From: Taxillus chinensis
Lineage: Eukaryota; Streptophyta; Magnoliopsida; Santalales; Loranthaceae
Length of the DNA: 64,000 nt
Direction of reading: 5' to 3'
Assembly: GCA_023512835.1 (NCBI GenBank)
Contig: CM042087.1
Location: 9,833,715 to 9,897,714 of the forward strand
Positions 1-15,700 of this stretch are shown in pieces (within the stretch, counting starts at the first letter, position 1; each line of letters opens with the position of its first letter). The notes below the pieces were generated by a model. That model saw only the letters and a list, made by a program, of their open reading frames with translations, did no database searches and was not told where the DNA came from. A program made the position numbers and the translations under genes.

Positions 1-2071
1 ACTCCGTGGCTGGGAGGTACTTCCAATGCTGTCTCTAATCCACTATTATTAATATGGAATACACGGGCTCAAAGACTCCATGATAATCGGTAAATCCACA
101 TTCTGCCTCAGTTATAAATCAGAATGGCTGATTTTGAGGTTTGGTTTGGTTATTTAGTTGATTTGGGATGCATTTGGTGGATTGGTCAAACAACAAAATC
201 TAATATCCATAAAGGATTCAAAGGAGACATAACGAGCATGGTTCGCTTGATGTGACGTACTCTACGGTGATGACGTACTTCAAATACTAGGTCCAATGGA
301 GTTTTTATCGTACAATTATTACCCGATGTCAAACACCTATTAAAGTAGATAAACACACTTTTTGGTTCCATCGGAGTCAAAAGGCTCGAATCCTTAGATT
401 TAGGTTGGTTGTTTTGTAGATTTTGATGCATTGGGTGGATCAATCAGTCAACGAAATGTAATATCCATAAAGGATTCAAAAAGTGGCTTCACGAGCATCG
501 TTTGCCGAATGTGACATACTCCGTGGGTGGGAGGTACTTCCAACGCTTGTCTCTAATCCACTATTATCAATATGGAATACACGGGCTCAAAGACTCCATT
601 ATAATCGATAAATCCACATTTTGCCCCAATTATAAATCGAATGGCTGATTTTGAGGTTTGGTTTGGTTATTTAGTTGATTTGGGATGCATTTGGTTGATT
701 GGTAAAACAACAAAATCTAATGTCCATAAAGGATTCAAAGGAGACATAACGAGCATGGTTCGCTTGATGTGACGTACTCTACGGTGATGACGTACTTCAA
801 ATACTAGGTCTAATGGAGTTTTTATCGAACAATTATTACCCGATGTCAAAGACCTCATTAAAGTAGATAAACACACTTTTTGGTTCCATCGGGAGTCAAA
901 AGGCTCGAATCCTTAGATTTAGGTTGGTTGTTTTGCAGATTTATGATGCATTGGGTGGATGAATCAGTCAACGAAATGTAATATCCATAAAGGATTCAAA
1001 AAAAGGCTTCACGAGCATCGTTTGCCGAATGTGACATACTCCGTGGCTGGGAGGTACTTCCAATGTTGTCTCTAATCCACTATTGTCAATATGGAATACA
1101 CGGGCTCAAAGACTCCATTATAATCGACAAATCCACATTTTGCCTCAATTATAAATCGAATGGCTGATTTTGAGGTTTGGTTTGCTTATTTAGTTGATTT
1201 GGGATGCATTTGGTGGATTGGTCAAACAACAAAATCTAATATCCATAAAGGATTCAAAGGAGACATAACGAGCATGGTTCGCTCGATGTGACGTACTCTA
1301 CGGTGATGACGTACTTCAAATACTAGGTCTAATGAAGTTTTTATGGAACAATTACTACCCGATGTCAAAGACCCCATTAAAGTAGATAAACACACTTTTT
1401 GGTTCCATCGGGAGTCAAAAGGCTCGAATCCTTAGATTTAGGTTGGTTGTTTTGCACATTTATGATGCATTGGGTGGATCAATCAATCGACGAAATGTAA
1501 TATCCATAAAGGATTCAAAAAAAGGCTTCACGAGCATCGTTTGCCGAATGTGACATACTCCGTGGCTGGGAGGTACTTCCAATGCTGTCTCTAATCCACT
1601 ATTATTAATATGGAATACACGGGCTCAAAGACTCCATGATAATCGATAAATCCACATTCTGCCTCAGTTATAAATCAGAATGGCTGATTTTGAGGTTTGG
1701 TTTGGTTATTTAGTTGATTTGGGATGCATTTGGTGGATTGGTCAAACAACAAAATCTAATACCCATAAAGGATTCAAAGGAGACATAACGAGCATGGTTC
1801 GCTTGATGTGACGTACTCTACGGTGATGACGTACTTCAAATACTAGGTCTAATGGAGTTTTTATCGTACAATTATTACCCGATGTCAAACACCTATTAAA
1901 GTAGATAAACACACTTTTTGGTTCCATCGGGAGTCAAAAGGCTCGAATCCTTAGATTTAGGTTGGTTGTTTTGTAGATTTTCGATGCATTGGGTGGATCA
2001 ATCAGTCAACGAAATGTAATATCCATAAAGGATTCAAAAAAAGGCTTCACGAGCATCGTTTGCCGAATGTG

Positions 2072-2220
2072 ACATAAATCTAGAAGGGAGGTACTTCTAA
2101 CTGCCTCTAATCCACTATTATCAATATAGAATACACGGGCTCAAAGACTCCATTATAATCGACAAATCCACATTTTGCCCGATGTAAACACCCAAAAAAA
2201 AAAACCACTTTGCCTCAATT
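2072..2220 (+). repeat. Aberrant satellite unit with an internal A/B half exchange
   Basis: In the B half, between CACATTTTGCC and TCAATTATAAATC, about 35 extra bases appear. They start with CGATGTAAACACC, a piece of the A half from the matching position, followed by an A-run of about 11. The unit also lacks the usual CCGTGG block, reading AAATCTAGAAGG instead. It is the most disturbed unit in the array. Confidence 0.7.
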
Positions 2221-3799
2221 ATAAATCAATGGTTGATTTTGAGGTTTGGTTTGGTTATTTAGTTGATTTGGGATGCATTTGGTGGATTGGTCAAACAACA
2301 AAATCTAATATCCATAAAGGATTCAAAGGAGACATAACGAGCATGGTTCGCTTGATGTGACGCACTCTACGGTGACGACGTACTTCAAATACTAGGTCTA
2401 ATGGAGTTTTATCGTTACAATTATTGCCCGATGTCAAACACCTATTAAAGTAGATAAACACACTTTTGGTTCCATCAAGGAGTCAAAAGGCTCGAATCCT
2501 AAGATTTAGGTTGGTTGTTTTGTAGATTTATGACGCATTGGGTGGATTAATCATACGCAATGTGATATCCATAAAGGATTCAAAAAGTGGCTTCACGAGC
2601 ATCGTTTGCCGAATTTGACATACTCATGTAGGAGGTACTTCCAACGCTGTCTCTAATCCACTATTATCAATATGGAATACACGGGCTCAAAGACTCCATT
2701 ATAATCGACAAATCCACATTTTGCCTCAATTATAAATCGGAATGGTTGATTTTGAGGTTTGGTTTGGTTATTTAGTTGATTTGGGATGCATTTGGTGGAT
2801 TGGTCAAACAACAAAATCTAAAATCCATAAAGGATTCAAAGGAGACATAACGAGCATGGTTAAGCTTGATGTGACGTACTCTACGGTGATGACGTACTTC
2901 AAATACTAAGTCTAATGGAGTTTTTTATCGTACAATTATTACCCCGATGTCAAACACCTATTAAAGTAGATAAACACACTTTTTGGTTCCATCAGAGTCA
3001 AAAGGCTCGAATCCTTAGATTTAGGTTGGTTGTTTTGTAGATTTATGACGCATTGGGTGGATCAATCAATCAACGAAATGTGATATCCATAAAGGATTCA
3101 AAAAGTGGCTTCACGAGCATCGTTTGCCGAATGTGACATACTCGTGTGGCTGGGAGGTACTTCCAAGACTGTCTCTAATCCACTATTATCAATATGGAAT
3201 ACACGGGCTCAAAGACTCCATTATAATCGACAAATCCACATTTTGCCTCAATTATAAATCAGAATGGTTGATTTTGAGGTTTGGTTTGGTTATTTAGTTG
3301 ATTTGGGATGCATTTGGTGGATTGGTCAAACAACAAAATCTAATATCCATAAAGGATTCAAAAAGAGACATAACGAGCATGGCTCGCTTGATGTGACGTA
3401 CTCTACTATGATGACGTACTTCAAATACTAGGTCTAATGGAGTTTTTATCGTACAATTATTACCCGATGTCAAACACCTATTAAAGTAGATAAACACACT
3501 TTTTGGTTCCATCATGAGTCAAAAGGCTCGAATCCTTAGATTTAGGTTGGTTGTTTCGCCAGATTTATGACGCATGGGTGGATCAATTAGTCGACGAAAT
3601 GTGATATCCATAAAGGATTCAAAAAGTGGCTTCACGAGCATCGTTGCCGAATGTGACATACTCCGTGGTTGTGAGGTACTTCCAAGCTTGTCTCTAATCC
3701 ACTATTATCAATATGGAATACACGGGCTCAAAGACTCCATTATAATCGATAAATCCAATTTTCCCTCAATTATAAATCGAATGGTTGATTTTGAGGTTT

Positions 3800-6700
3800 G
3801 GTTTGGTTATTTAGTTGATTTGGGATGCATTTGGTGGATTGGTCAAACAACAAAATCTAAAATCCATAAAGGATTCAAAGGAGACATAACGAGCATGGTT
3901 CGCTTGATGTGACGTACTCTACGGTGATGACGTACTTCAAATACTAGGTCTAATGGAGTTTTTATCGTACAATTATTACCCGATGTCAAACACCTATTAA
4001 AGTAGATAAACACACTTCTTGGTTCCATCAGAGTCAAAAGGCTCGAATCCTAAGATTTATGTTGGTTGCTTTGTAGATTTATGCGCATTGGGTGGATCAA
4101 TCGGTCAACGAAATGTGATATCCATAAAGGATTCAAAAAGTGGCTTCATGAGCATCGTTTGCCGAATGTGACATACTATGTGGCTGGGAGGTACTTCCAA
4201 CGCTGTCTCTAATCCACTATTATCAATATGGAATACACGGGCTCAAACTCTCCATTATAATTGACAAATCCACATTTTGCCTCAATTATAAATCAGAATG
4301 GTTGATTTTGAGGTTTGGTTTGGTTATTTAGTTGATTTGGGATGCATTTGGTGGATTGGTCAAACAACAAAATCTAATATCCATAAAGGATTCAAAGGAG
4401 ACATAACGAGCATGGTTCGCTTGATGTGACGTACTCTACGTTGATGACGTACTTCAAATACTAGGTCTAATGGAGTTTTTTATCGTACAATTATTACCCG
4501 ATGTCAAACACCTATTAAAGTAGATAAACACACTTTTTGGTTCCATTAGGAGTCAAAAAGGCTCGAATCCTAAGATTTAGGTTGGTTGTGTTGTAGATTT
4601 ATGACGCATTGGGTGGATCAATCAGTCAACGAAATGTGATATCCATAAAGGATTCAAAAAAGTGGCTTCACGAGCATCGTTTGCCGAATGTGACATACTC
4701 CGTGGCCGTGAGGTACTTCCAACGTTGTCTCTAATCCACTATTATCAATATGGAATACACGGGCTCAAAGACTCCATTATAATCGACAAATCCACATTTT
4801 GCCTCAATTATAAATCGAATGGTTGATTTTCAGGTTTGGTTTGGTTATTTAGTTGATTTGGGATGCATTTGGTGGATTGGTCAAACAACAAAATCTAAAA
4901 TCCATAAAGGATTCAAAGGAGACATAACGAGCATGGTTCGCTTGATGTGACGTACTCTACGGTGATGACGTACTTCAAATACTAGGTCTAATGGAGTTTT
5001 TTATCATACAATTATTACCCGATGTCAAACACCTATTAAAGTAGATAAACACACTTTGGTTCCATCAGAGTCAAAAGGCTCGAATCCTTAGATTTAGGTT
5101 GGTTGTTTTGTAGATTTATGGCGCATTATGTGGATCAATCGGTCAACGAAATGTGATATCCATAAAGGATTCAAAAAGTGGCTTCACGAGCATCGTTTCC
5201 GAATGTGACATACTCGTGGTCTGGGAGGTACTTCCAACGCTGTCTCTAATCCACTATTATCAATATGGAATACACGGGCGCAAAGACTCCATTATAATCG
5301 ACAAATCCACATTTTGCCTCAATTATAAATCAGAATGGTTGATTTTGTGGTTTGGTTTGGTTATTTAGTTGATTTGGGATGCATTTGGTGGATTGGTCAA
5401 ACAACAAAATCTAATATCCATAAAGGATTCAAAGGAGACATATCAAGCATGGTTCGCTTGAGTGACGTACTCTACGGTGATGACGTACTTCAAATACTAG
5501 GTCTAATGGAGTTTTTATCGTACAATTATTACCCTATGTCAAACACCTATTAAAGTAGATAAACACACTTTTTGGTTCCATCAGAGTCAAAAGGCTCGAA
5601 TCCTTAGATTTAGGTTGGTTGTTTTGTAGATTTATGACGCAATGGGTGGATCAATCAGCCAACGAAATGTGATATCCATAAAGGATTCAAAAAGTGGCTT
5701 CGCGAGCATCGTTTGCCGAATGTGACATACTCCGTGGTCGGGAGGTACTTCCAACGTCGTCTCTAATCCACTATTATCAATATGAATACACGGGCTCAAA
5801 GACTCCATTATAATCGACAAATCCACATTTTGCCTCAATTATAAATCGAATGGTTGATTTTGAGGTTTGGTTTGGTTATTTAGTTGATTTGGGATGCATT
5901 TGGTGGATTGGTCAAACAACAAAATCTAATATCCATAAAGGATTCAAAGGAGACATAACGAGCATGGTTCGCTTGATGTGACGTACTCTACGGTGAGACG
6001 TACTTAAATACTAGGTCTAATGGAGTTTTTATCGGTACAATTATTACCCGATGTCAAACACCTATTAAAGTAGATAAACACACTTTTTGGTTCCATCAGA
6101 GTCAAAAGGCTCGAATCGTTAGATTTAGGTTGGTTGTTTTGCAGATTTATGACGCATTGGGTGGATCAATCGGCCAACGAAATGTGATATCCATAAAGGA
6201 TTCAAAAAGTGGCTTCATGAGCATCGTTTCCTAATGTGACATACTCCGTGGTCGTGAGGTACTTCCAACGCTGTCTCTAATCCACTATTATCAATATGGA
6301 ATACACGGGCTCAAAAACTCCATTATAATCGATAAATCCACATTTTGCCTCAATTATAAATCAGAATGGTTGATTTTGAGGTTTGGTTTGGTTATTTAGT
6401 TGATTTGGGATGCATTTGGTGGATTGGTCAAACAACAAAATCTAAAATCCATAAAGGATTCAAAGGAGACATAACGAGCATGGTTCGCTTGATGTGACGT
6501 ACCTACGGTGATGACGTACTTCAAATACTAGGTCTAATGGAGTTTTTTATCGTACAATTATTACCCGATGTCAAACACCTATTAAAGTAGATAAACACAC
6601 TTTTTGGTTCCATCAAGGAGTCAAAAGGCTCGAATCCTAAGATTTATGTTGGTTGTTTTGTAGATTTATGCCGCATTGGGTGGATCAATCATCAACGAAA

Positions 6701-9700
6701 TGTGATATCCATAAAGGATTCAAAAAGTGGCTTCATGAGCATCGTTTGCCGAATGTGACATACTATGTGGCCGGGAGGTACTTCCAACGCTGTCTCTAAT
6801 CCACTATTATCAATATGGAATACACGGGCTCAAACTCTCCATTATAATCGACAAATCCACATTTTGCCTCAATTATAAATCGAATGGTTGATTTTGAGGT
6901 TTGGTTTGGTTATTTAGTTGATTTGGGATGCATTTGGTGGATTGGTCAAACAACAAAATCTAATATCCATAAAGGATTCAAAGGAGACATAACGAGCATG
7001 GTTCGCTTGATGTGACGTACTCTACGGTGATGACGTACTTCAAATACTAGGTCTAATGGAGTTTTTTATTGTACAATTATTACCCGATGTCAAACACCTA
7101 TTAAAGTAGATAAACACACTTTTTGGTTCCATCAGAGTCAAAAGGCTCGAATCCTAAGATTTAGGTTGGTTGTTTTGTAGATTTATGACGCATTGGGTGG
7201 ATCAATCGGTCAACGAAATGTGATATCCATAAAGGATTCAAAAAGTGGCTTCACGAGCATCGTTTGCCGAATGTGACATACTCCGTGGGTCGGAGGTAAT
7301 TCCAACGCTGTCTCTAATCCACTATTATCAATATGGAATACACGGGCTCAAAGACTCCATTATAATCGACAAATCCACATTTTGCCTCAATTATAAATCG
7401 TAATGGTTGATTTTCAGGTTTGGTTTGGTTATTTAGTTGATTTGGGATGCATTTGGTGGATTGGTCAAACAACAAAATCTAAAATCCATAAAGGATTCAA
7501 AGGAGACATAACGAGCATGGTTCGCTCGATGTGACGTACTCTACGGTGATGACGTACTTCAAATACTAGGTCTAATGGAGTTTTTATCGTACAATTATTA
7601 CCCGATGTCAAACACCTATTAAAGTAGATAAACACACTTTGGTTCCATCAGGAGTCAAAAGGCTCGAATCCTTAGATTTAGGTTGGTTGTTTTGTAGATT
7701 TATGACGCATTGCGTGGATCAATCGGGCCAACGAAATGTGATATCCATAAAGGATTCAAAAGTGGCTTCACGAGCATCGTTTGCCGAATGTGACATACTC
7801 GTGGTGGGGAGGTACTTCCAACGCTGTCTCTAATCCACTATTATCAATATGGAATACACGGGCTCAAAGACTCCATTATAATCGACAAATCCACATTTTG
7901 CCTCAATTATAAATCGGAATGGTTGATTTTGTGGTTTGGTTTGGTTATTTAGTTGATTTGGGATGCATTTGGTGGATTGGTCAAACAACAAAATCTAATA
8001 TCCATAAAGGATTCAAAGGAGACATATCAAGCATGGTTCGCTTGATGTGACGTACTCTACGGTGATGACGTACTTCAAATACTAGGTCTAATGGAGTTTT
8101 TATCGTACAATTATTACCCTATGTCAAACACCTATTAAAGTAGATAAACACACTTTTTGGTTCCATCAGAGTCAAAAGGCTCGAATCCTTAGATTTAGGT
8201 TGGTTGTTTTGTAGATTTATGACGCAATGGGTGGATCAATCAGTCAACGAAATGTGATATCCATAAAGGATTCAAAAAGTGGCTTCACGAGCATCGTTCG
8301 CGAATGTGACATACTCGTGGGCAGGAGGTACTTCCAACGCTGTCTCTAATCCACTATTATCAATATGGAATACACGGGCTCAAAGACTCCATTATAATCG
8401 ACAAATCCACATTTTGCCTCAATTATAAATCGGAATGGTTGATTTTGAGGTTTGGTTTGGTTATTTAGTTGATTTGGGATGCATTTGGTGGATGGTCAAA
8501 CAACAAAATCTAATATCCATAAAGGATTCAAAGGAGACATAACGAGCATGGCTCGCTTGATGTGACGTACTCTACGGTGATGACGTACTTCAAATACTAG
8601 GTCTAATGGAGTTTTTATCGTACAATTATTACCCGATGTCAAACACCTATTAAAGTAGATAAACACACTTTTTGGTTCCATCGAGTCAAAAGGCTCGAAT
8701 CGTTAGATTTAGGTTGGTTGTTTTGCAGATTTATGACGCATTGGGTGGATCAATCGGCCAACGAAATGTGATATCCATAAAGGATTCAAAAAGTGGCTTC
8801 ACGAGCATCGTTTGTCGAATATGACATACTCCGTGGCTGAGAGGTACTTCCAACGCTGTCTCTAATCCACTATTATCAATATGGAATACACGGGCTCAAA
8901 GACTCCATTATAATCGATAAATCCACATTTTGCCTCAATTACAAATCGAATGGGTTATTTTGAGGTTTGGTTTGGTTATTTAGTTGATTTGGGATGCATT
9001 TGGTGGATTGGTCAAACAACAAAATCTAAAATCCATAAAGGATTCAAAGGAGACATAACGAGCATGGTTCGCTTGATGTGACGTACTCTACGGTGATGAC
9101 GTACTTCAAATACTAGGTCTAATGGAGTTTTTATCGTACAATTATTACCCGATGTCAAACACCTATTAAAGTAGATAAACACACTTTTTGGTTCCATCAG
9201 AGTCAAAAGGCTCGAATCCTAAGATTTATGTTGGTTGTTTTGTAGATTTATGCCGCATTGGGTGGATCAATCGGTCAACGAAATGTGATATCCATAAAGG
9301 ATTCAAAAAGTGGCTTCATGAGCATCGTTTGCCGAATGTGACATACTATGTGGATGGGAGGTACTTCCAACGCTGTCTCTAATCCACTATTATCAATATG
9401 GAATACACGGGCTCAAACTCTCCATTATAATCGACAAATCCACATTTTGCCTCAATTATAAATCGGAATGGTTGATTTTGAGGTTTGGTTTGGTTATTTA
9501 GTTGATTTGGGATGCATTTGGTGGATTGGTCAAACAACAAAATCTAATATCCATAAAAGGATTCAAAGGAGACATAACGAGCACGGTTCGCTTGATGTGA
9601 CGTACTCTACGGTGATGACGTACTTCAAATACTAGGTCTAATGGAGTTTTTATTGTACAATTATTACCCGATGTCAAACACCTATTAAAGTAGATAAACA

Positions 9701-12700
9701 CACTTTTTGGTTCCATCAAGGAGTCAAAAGGCTCGAATCCTAAGATTTAGGTTGGTTGTTTTGTAGATTTATGACGCAATGGGTGGATCAATCAGTCAAC
9801 GAAATGTGATATCCATAAAGGATTCAAAAAGTGGCTTCGCGAGCATCGTTTGCCGAATGTGACATACTCCGTGGGTGGGAGGTACTTCCAACGACTGTCT
9901 CTAATCCACTATTATCAATATGGAATACACGGGCTCAAAGACTCCATTATAATCGACAAATCCACATTTTGCCTCAATTATAAATCGAATGGTTGATTTT
10001 GTGGTTTGGTTTGGTTATTTAGTTGATTTGGGATGCATTTGGTGGATTGGTCAAACAACAAAATCTAAAATCCATAAAGGATTCAAAGGAGACATAACGA
10101 GCATGGTTCGCTTGATGTGACGTACTCTACGGTGATGACGTACTTCAAATACTAGGTCTAATGGAGTTTTTTATCGTACAATTATTACCCGATGTCAAAC
10201 ACCTATTAAAGTAGATAAACACACTTTGGTTCCATCAGGAGTCAAAAGGCTCGAATCCTTAGATTTAGGTTGGTTGTTTTGTAGATTTATGACGCATTGG
10301 GTGGATCAATCATCAACGAAATGTGATATCCATAAAGGATTCAAAAAGTGGCTTCACGAGCATCGTTTGCCGAATGTGACATACTCCGTGGCTGTGAGGT
10401 ACTTCCAACGCTGTCTCTAATCCACTATTATCAATATGGAATACACGGGCTCAAAGACTCCATTATAATCGACAAATCCACATTTTGCCTCAATTATAAA
10501 TCAGAATGGTTGATTTTGTGGTTTGGTTTGGTTATTTAGTTGATTTGGGATGCATTTGGTGGATGGTCAAACAACAAAATCTAATATCCATAAAGGATTC
10601 AAAGGAGACATATCAAGCATGGTTCGCTTGATGTGACGTACTCTACAGTGATGACGTACTTCAAATACTAGGTCTAATGGAGTTTTTATCGTACAATTAT
10701 TACCCGATGTCAAACACCTATTAAAGTAGATAAACACACTTTTTGGTTCCATCAGGAGTCAAAAGGCTCGAATCCTTAGATTTAGGTTGGTTGTTTTGTA
10801 GATTTATGACACATTGGGTGGATCAATCAGTCAACGAAATGTGATATCCATAAAGGATTCAAAAAGTGGCTTCACGAGCATCGTTTGCCGAATGTGACAT
10901 ACTCCGTGGCCATGAGGTAATTCCAACGCTGTCTCTAATCCACTATTATCAATATGGAATACACGGGCTCAAAGACTCCATTATAATCGACAAATCCACA
11001 TTTTGCCTCAATTATAAATCGAATGGTTGATTTTCAGGTTTGGTTTGGTTATTTAGTTGATTTGGGATGCATTTGGTGGATTGGTCAAACAACAAAATCT
11101 AAAATCCATAAAGGATTCAAAGGAGACATAACGAGCATGGTTCGCTTCGATGTGACGTACTCTACGGTGATGACGTACTTCAAATACTAGGTCTAATGGA
11201 GTTTTTATCGTACAATTATTACCCGATGTCAAACACCTATTAAAGTAGATAAACACACTTTGGTTCCATCAGAGTCAAAAGGCTCGAATCCTTAGATTTA
11301 GGTTGGTTGTTTTGTAGATTTATGACGCATTGGGTGGATCAATCATCAACGAAATGTGATATCCATAAAGGATTCAAAAAGTGGCTTCACGAGCATCGTT
11401 TGCCGAATGTGACATACTCGTGGTGGTGGGAGGTACTTCCAACGCTGTCTCTAATCCACTATTATCAATATGGAATACACGGGCTCAAAGACTCCATTAT
11501 AATCGACAAATCCACATTTTGCCTCAATTATAAATCGGAATGGTTGATTTTGTGGTTTGGTTTGGTTATTTAGTTGATTTGGGATGCATTTGGTGGATCT
11601 GGTCAAACAACAAAATCTAATATCCATAAAGGATTCAAAGGAGACATATCAAGCATGGTTCGCTTGATGTGGCGTACTCTACGGTGATGACGTACTTCAA
11701 ATACTAGGTCTAATGGAGTTTTTTATCGTACAATTATTACCCTATGTCAAACACCTATTAAAGTAGATAAACACACTTTTTGGTTCCATCGGAGTCAAAA
11801 GGCTCGAATCCTTAGATTTAGGTTGGTTGTTTTGTAGATTTATGACGCAATGGGTGGATCAATCGGTCAACTGAAATGTGATATCCATAAAGGATTCAAA
11901 AAGTGGCTTCACGAGCATCGTTTGCCGAATGTGACATACTCCGTGGCTGGGAGGTACTTCCAACGCTGTCTCTAATCCACTATTATCAATATGGAATACA
12001 CGGGCTCAAAGACTCCATTATAATCGACAAATCCACATTTTGCCTCAATTATAAATCGGAATGGTTGATTTTGAGGTTTGGTTTGGTTATTTAGTTGATT
12101 TGGGATGCATTTGGTGGATTGGTCAAACAACAAAATCTAATATCCATAAAGGATTCAAAGGAGACATAACGAGCATGGCTCGCTCGATGTGACGTACTCT
12201 ACGGTGATGACGTACTTCAAATACTAGGTCTAATGGAGTTTTTATCGTACAATTATTACCCGATGTCAAACACCTATTAAAGTAGATAAACACACTTTTT
12301 GGTTCCATCAGGAGTCAAAAGGCTCGAATCGTTAGATTTAGGTTGGTTGTTTTGCAGATTTATGACGCATTGGGTGGATCAATCAATCAACGAAATGTGA
12401 TATCCATAAAGGATTCAAAAAGTGGCTTCACGAGCATCGTTTGCTGAATGTGACATACTCCGTGGTCTGAGGTACTTCCAACGCCTGTCTCTAATCCACT
12501 ATTATCAATATGGAATACACGGGCTCAAAGACTCCATTATAATCGATAAATCCACATTTTGCCTCAATTATAAATCGGAATGGTTGATTTTGAGGTTTGG
12601 TTTGGTTATTTAGTTGATTTGGGATGCATTTGGTGGATTGGTCAAACAACAAAATCTAAAATCCATAAAGGATTCAAAGGAGACATAACGAGCATGGTTC

Positions 12701-15700
12701 GCTTGATGTGACGTACTCTACGGTGATGACGTACTTCAAATACTAGGTCTAATGGAGTTTTTATCGTACAATTATTACCCGATGTCAAACACCTATTAAA
12801 GTAGATAAACACACTTTTTGGTTCCATTAGGAGTCAAAAGGCTCGAATCCTAAGATTTATGTTGGTTGTTTTGTAGATTTATGCCGCATTGGGTGGATCA
12901 ATCAGTCAACGAAATGTGATATCCATAAAGGATTCAAAAAGTGGCTTCATGAGCATCGTTTGCCGAATGTGACATACTATGTGGCTGGGAGGTACTTCCA
13001 ACGCCGTCTCTAATCCACTATTATCAATATGGAATACACGGGCTCAAACTCTCCATTATAATCGACAAATCCACATTTTGCCTCAATTATAAATCGAATG
13101 GTTGATTTTGAGGTTTGGTTTGGTTATTTAGTTGATTTGGGATGCATTTGGTGGATTGGTCAAACAACAAAATCTAATATCCATAAAGGATTCAAAGGAG
13201 ACATAACGAGCACGGTTCGCTTGATGTGACGTACTCTACGGTGATGACGTACTTCAAATACTAGGTCTAATGGAGTTTTTATTGTACAATTATTACCCGA
13301 TGTCAAACACCTATTAAAGTAGATAAACACACTTTTTGGTTCCATCAGGAGTCAAAAGGCTCGAATCCTAAGATTTAGGTTGGTTGTTTTGTAGATTTAT
13401 GACGCATTGGGTGGATCAATCAGCCAACGAAATGTGATATCCATAAAGGATTCAAAAAGTGGCTTCACGAGCATCGTTTGCCGAATGTGACATACTCCGT
13501 GGTCGTGAGGTACTTCCAACGCTGTCTCTAATCCACTATTATCAATATGGAATACACGGGCTCAAAGACTCCATTATAATCGACAAATCCACATTTTGCC
13601 TCAATTATAAATCGGAATGGTTGATTTTGTGGTTTGGTTTGGTTATTTAGTTGATTTGGGATGCATTTGGTGGATTGGTCAAACAACAAAATCTAATATC
13701 CATAAAGGATTCAAAGGAGACATATCAAGCATGGTTCGCTTGATGTGACGTACTCTACGGTGATGACGTACTTCAAATACTAGGTCTAATGGAGTTTTTA
13801 TCGTACAATTATTACCCGATGTCAAACACCTATTAAAGTAGATAAACACACTTTTTGGTTCCATCAGGAGTCAAAAGGCTCGAATCCTTAGATTTAGGTT
13901 GGTTGTTTTGTAGATTTATGACACATTGGGTGGATCAATCAGTCAACAAAATGTGATATCCATAAAGGATTCAAAAAGTGGCTTCACGAGCATCGTTTGC
14001 CGAATGTGACATACTCGTGGGTCGGGAGGTACTTCCAACGCTGTCTCTAATCCACTATTATCAATATGGAATACATGAGCCCAAAGACTCCATTATAATC
14101 GACAAATCCACATTTTGCCTCAATTATAAATCGAATGGTTGATTTTGAGGTTTGGTTTGGTTATTTAGTTGATTTGGGATGCATTCGGTGGATTGGTCAA
14201 ACAACAAAATCTAAAATCCATAAAGGATTCAAAGGAGACATAACGAGCATGGTTCGCTTGATGTGACGTACTCTACGGTGATGACATACTTCAAATACTA
14301 GGTCTAATGGAGTTTTTATCGAACAATTATTACCCAATGTCAAAGACCCCATTAAAGTAGATAAACACACTTTTTGGTTCCATCGAGAGTCAAAAGGCTC
14401 GAATCCTTAGATTTAGGTTGGTTGTTTTGCAGATTTATGATGGATTGGGTGGATCAATCAGTCAACGAAATGTAATATCCACAAAGGATTCAAAAAAGGC
14501 TTCACGAGCATCGTTTGCCGAATGTGACATACTCCGTCGTCAGGGAAGTACTTCCAACGCTGTCTCTAATCCACTATTATCAATATCGAATACACGGGCT
14601 CAAAGACTCCATTATAATCAACAAATCCACATTTTGCCTCAATTATAAATCGAATGGTTGATTTTGAGGTTTGGTTTGGTTATTTAGTTGATTTGGGATG
14701 CATTTGGTGGATTGGTCAAACAACAAAATCTAATATCCATAAAGGATTCAAAGGAGACATAACGAGCATGGTTCGCTCGATGTGACGTACTCTACGGTGA
14801 TGACGTACTTCAAATACTAAGTCTAATGGAGTTTTTATCGTACAATTATTACCCGATGTCAAACACCTATTAAAGTAGATAAACACACTTTTTGGTTCCA
14901 TCAGAGTCAAAAGGCTCGAATCCTTAGATTTAGGTTGGTTGTTTTGCAGATTTATGACGCATTGGGTGGATCAATCAGTCAACGAAATGTGATATCCATA
15001 AAGGATTCAAAAAGTGGCTTCGCGAGCATCGTTTGCCGAATGTGACATACTCCGTGGCCGGGAGGTACTTCCAACGCTGTCTCTAATCCACTATTATCAA
15101 TATGGAATACACAGGCTCAAAGACTCCATTATAATCGACAAATCCACATTTTGCCTCAATTATAAATCGAATGGTTGATTTTGAGGTTTGGTTTGGTTAT
15201 TTAGTTGATTTGGGATGCATTTGGTGGATTGGTCAAACAACAAAATCTAAAATCCATAAAGGATTCAAAGGAGACATAACGAGCATGGTTCGCTTGATGT
15301 GACGTACTCTACGGTGATGACGTACTTCAAATACTAGGTCTAATGGAGTTTTTATCGTACAATTATTACCCGATGTCAAACACCTATTAAAGTAGATAAA
15401 CACACTTTTTGGTTCCATCAGGAGTCAAAAGGCTCGAATCCTAAGATTTATGTTGGTTGTTTTGTAGATTTATGACGCATTGGGTGGATCAATTAGTCAA
15501 CGAAATGTGATATCCATAAAGGATTCAAAAAGTGGTTTCATGAGCATCGTTTGCCGAATGTGACATACTCTGTGGCTGGGAGGTACTTCCAACGCTGTCT
15601 CTAATCCACTATTATCAATATGGAATACACGGGCTCAAACTCTCCATTATAATCGACAAATCCACATTTTGCCTCAATTATAAATCGGAATGGTTGATTT

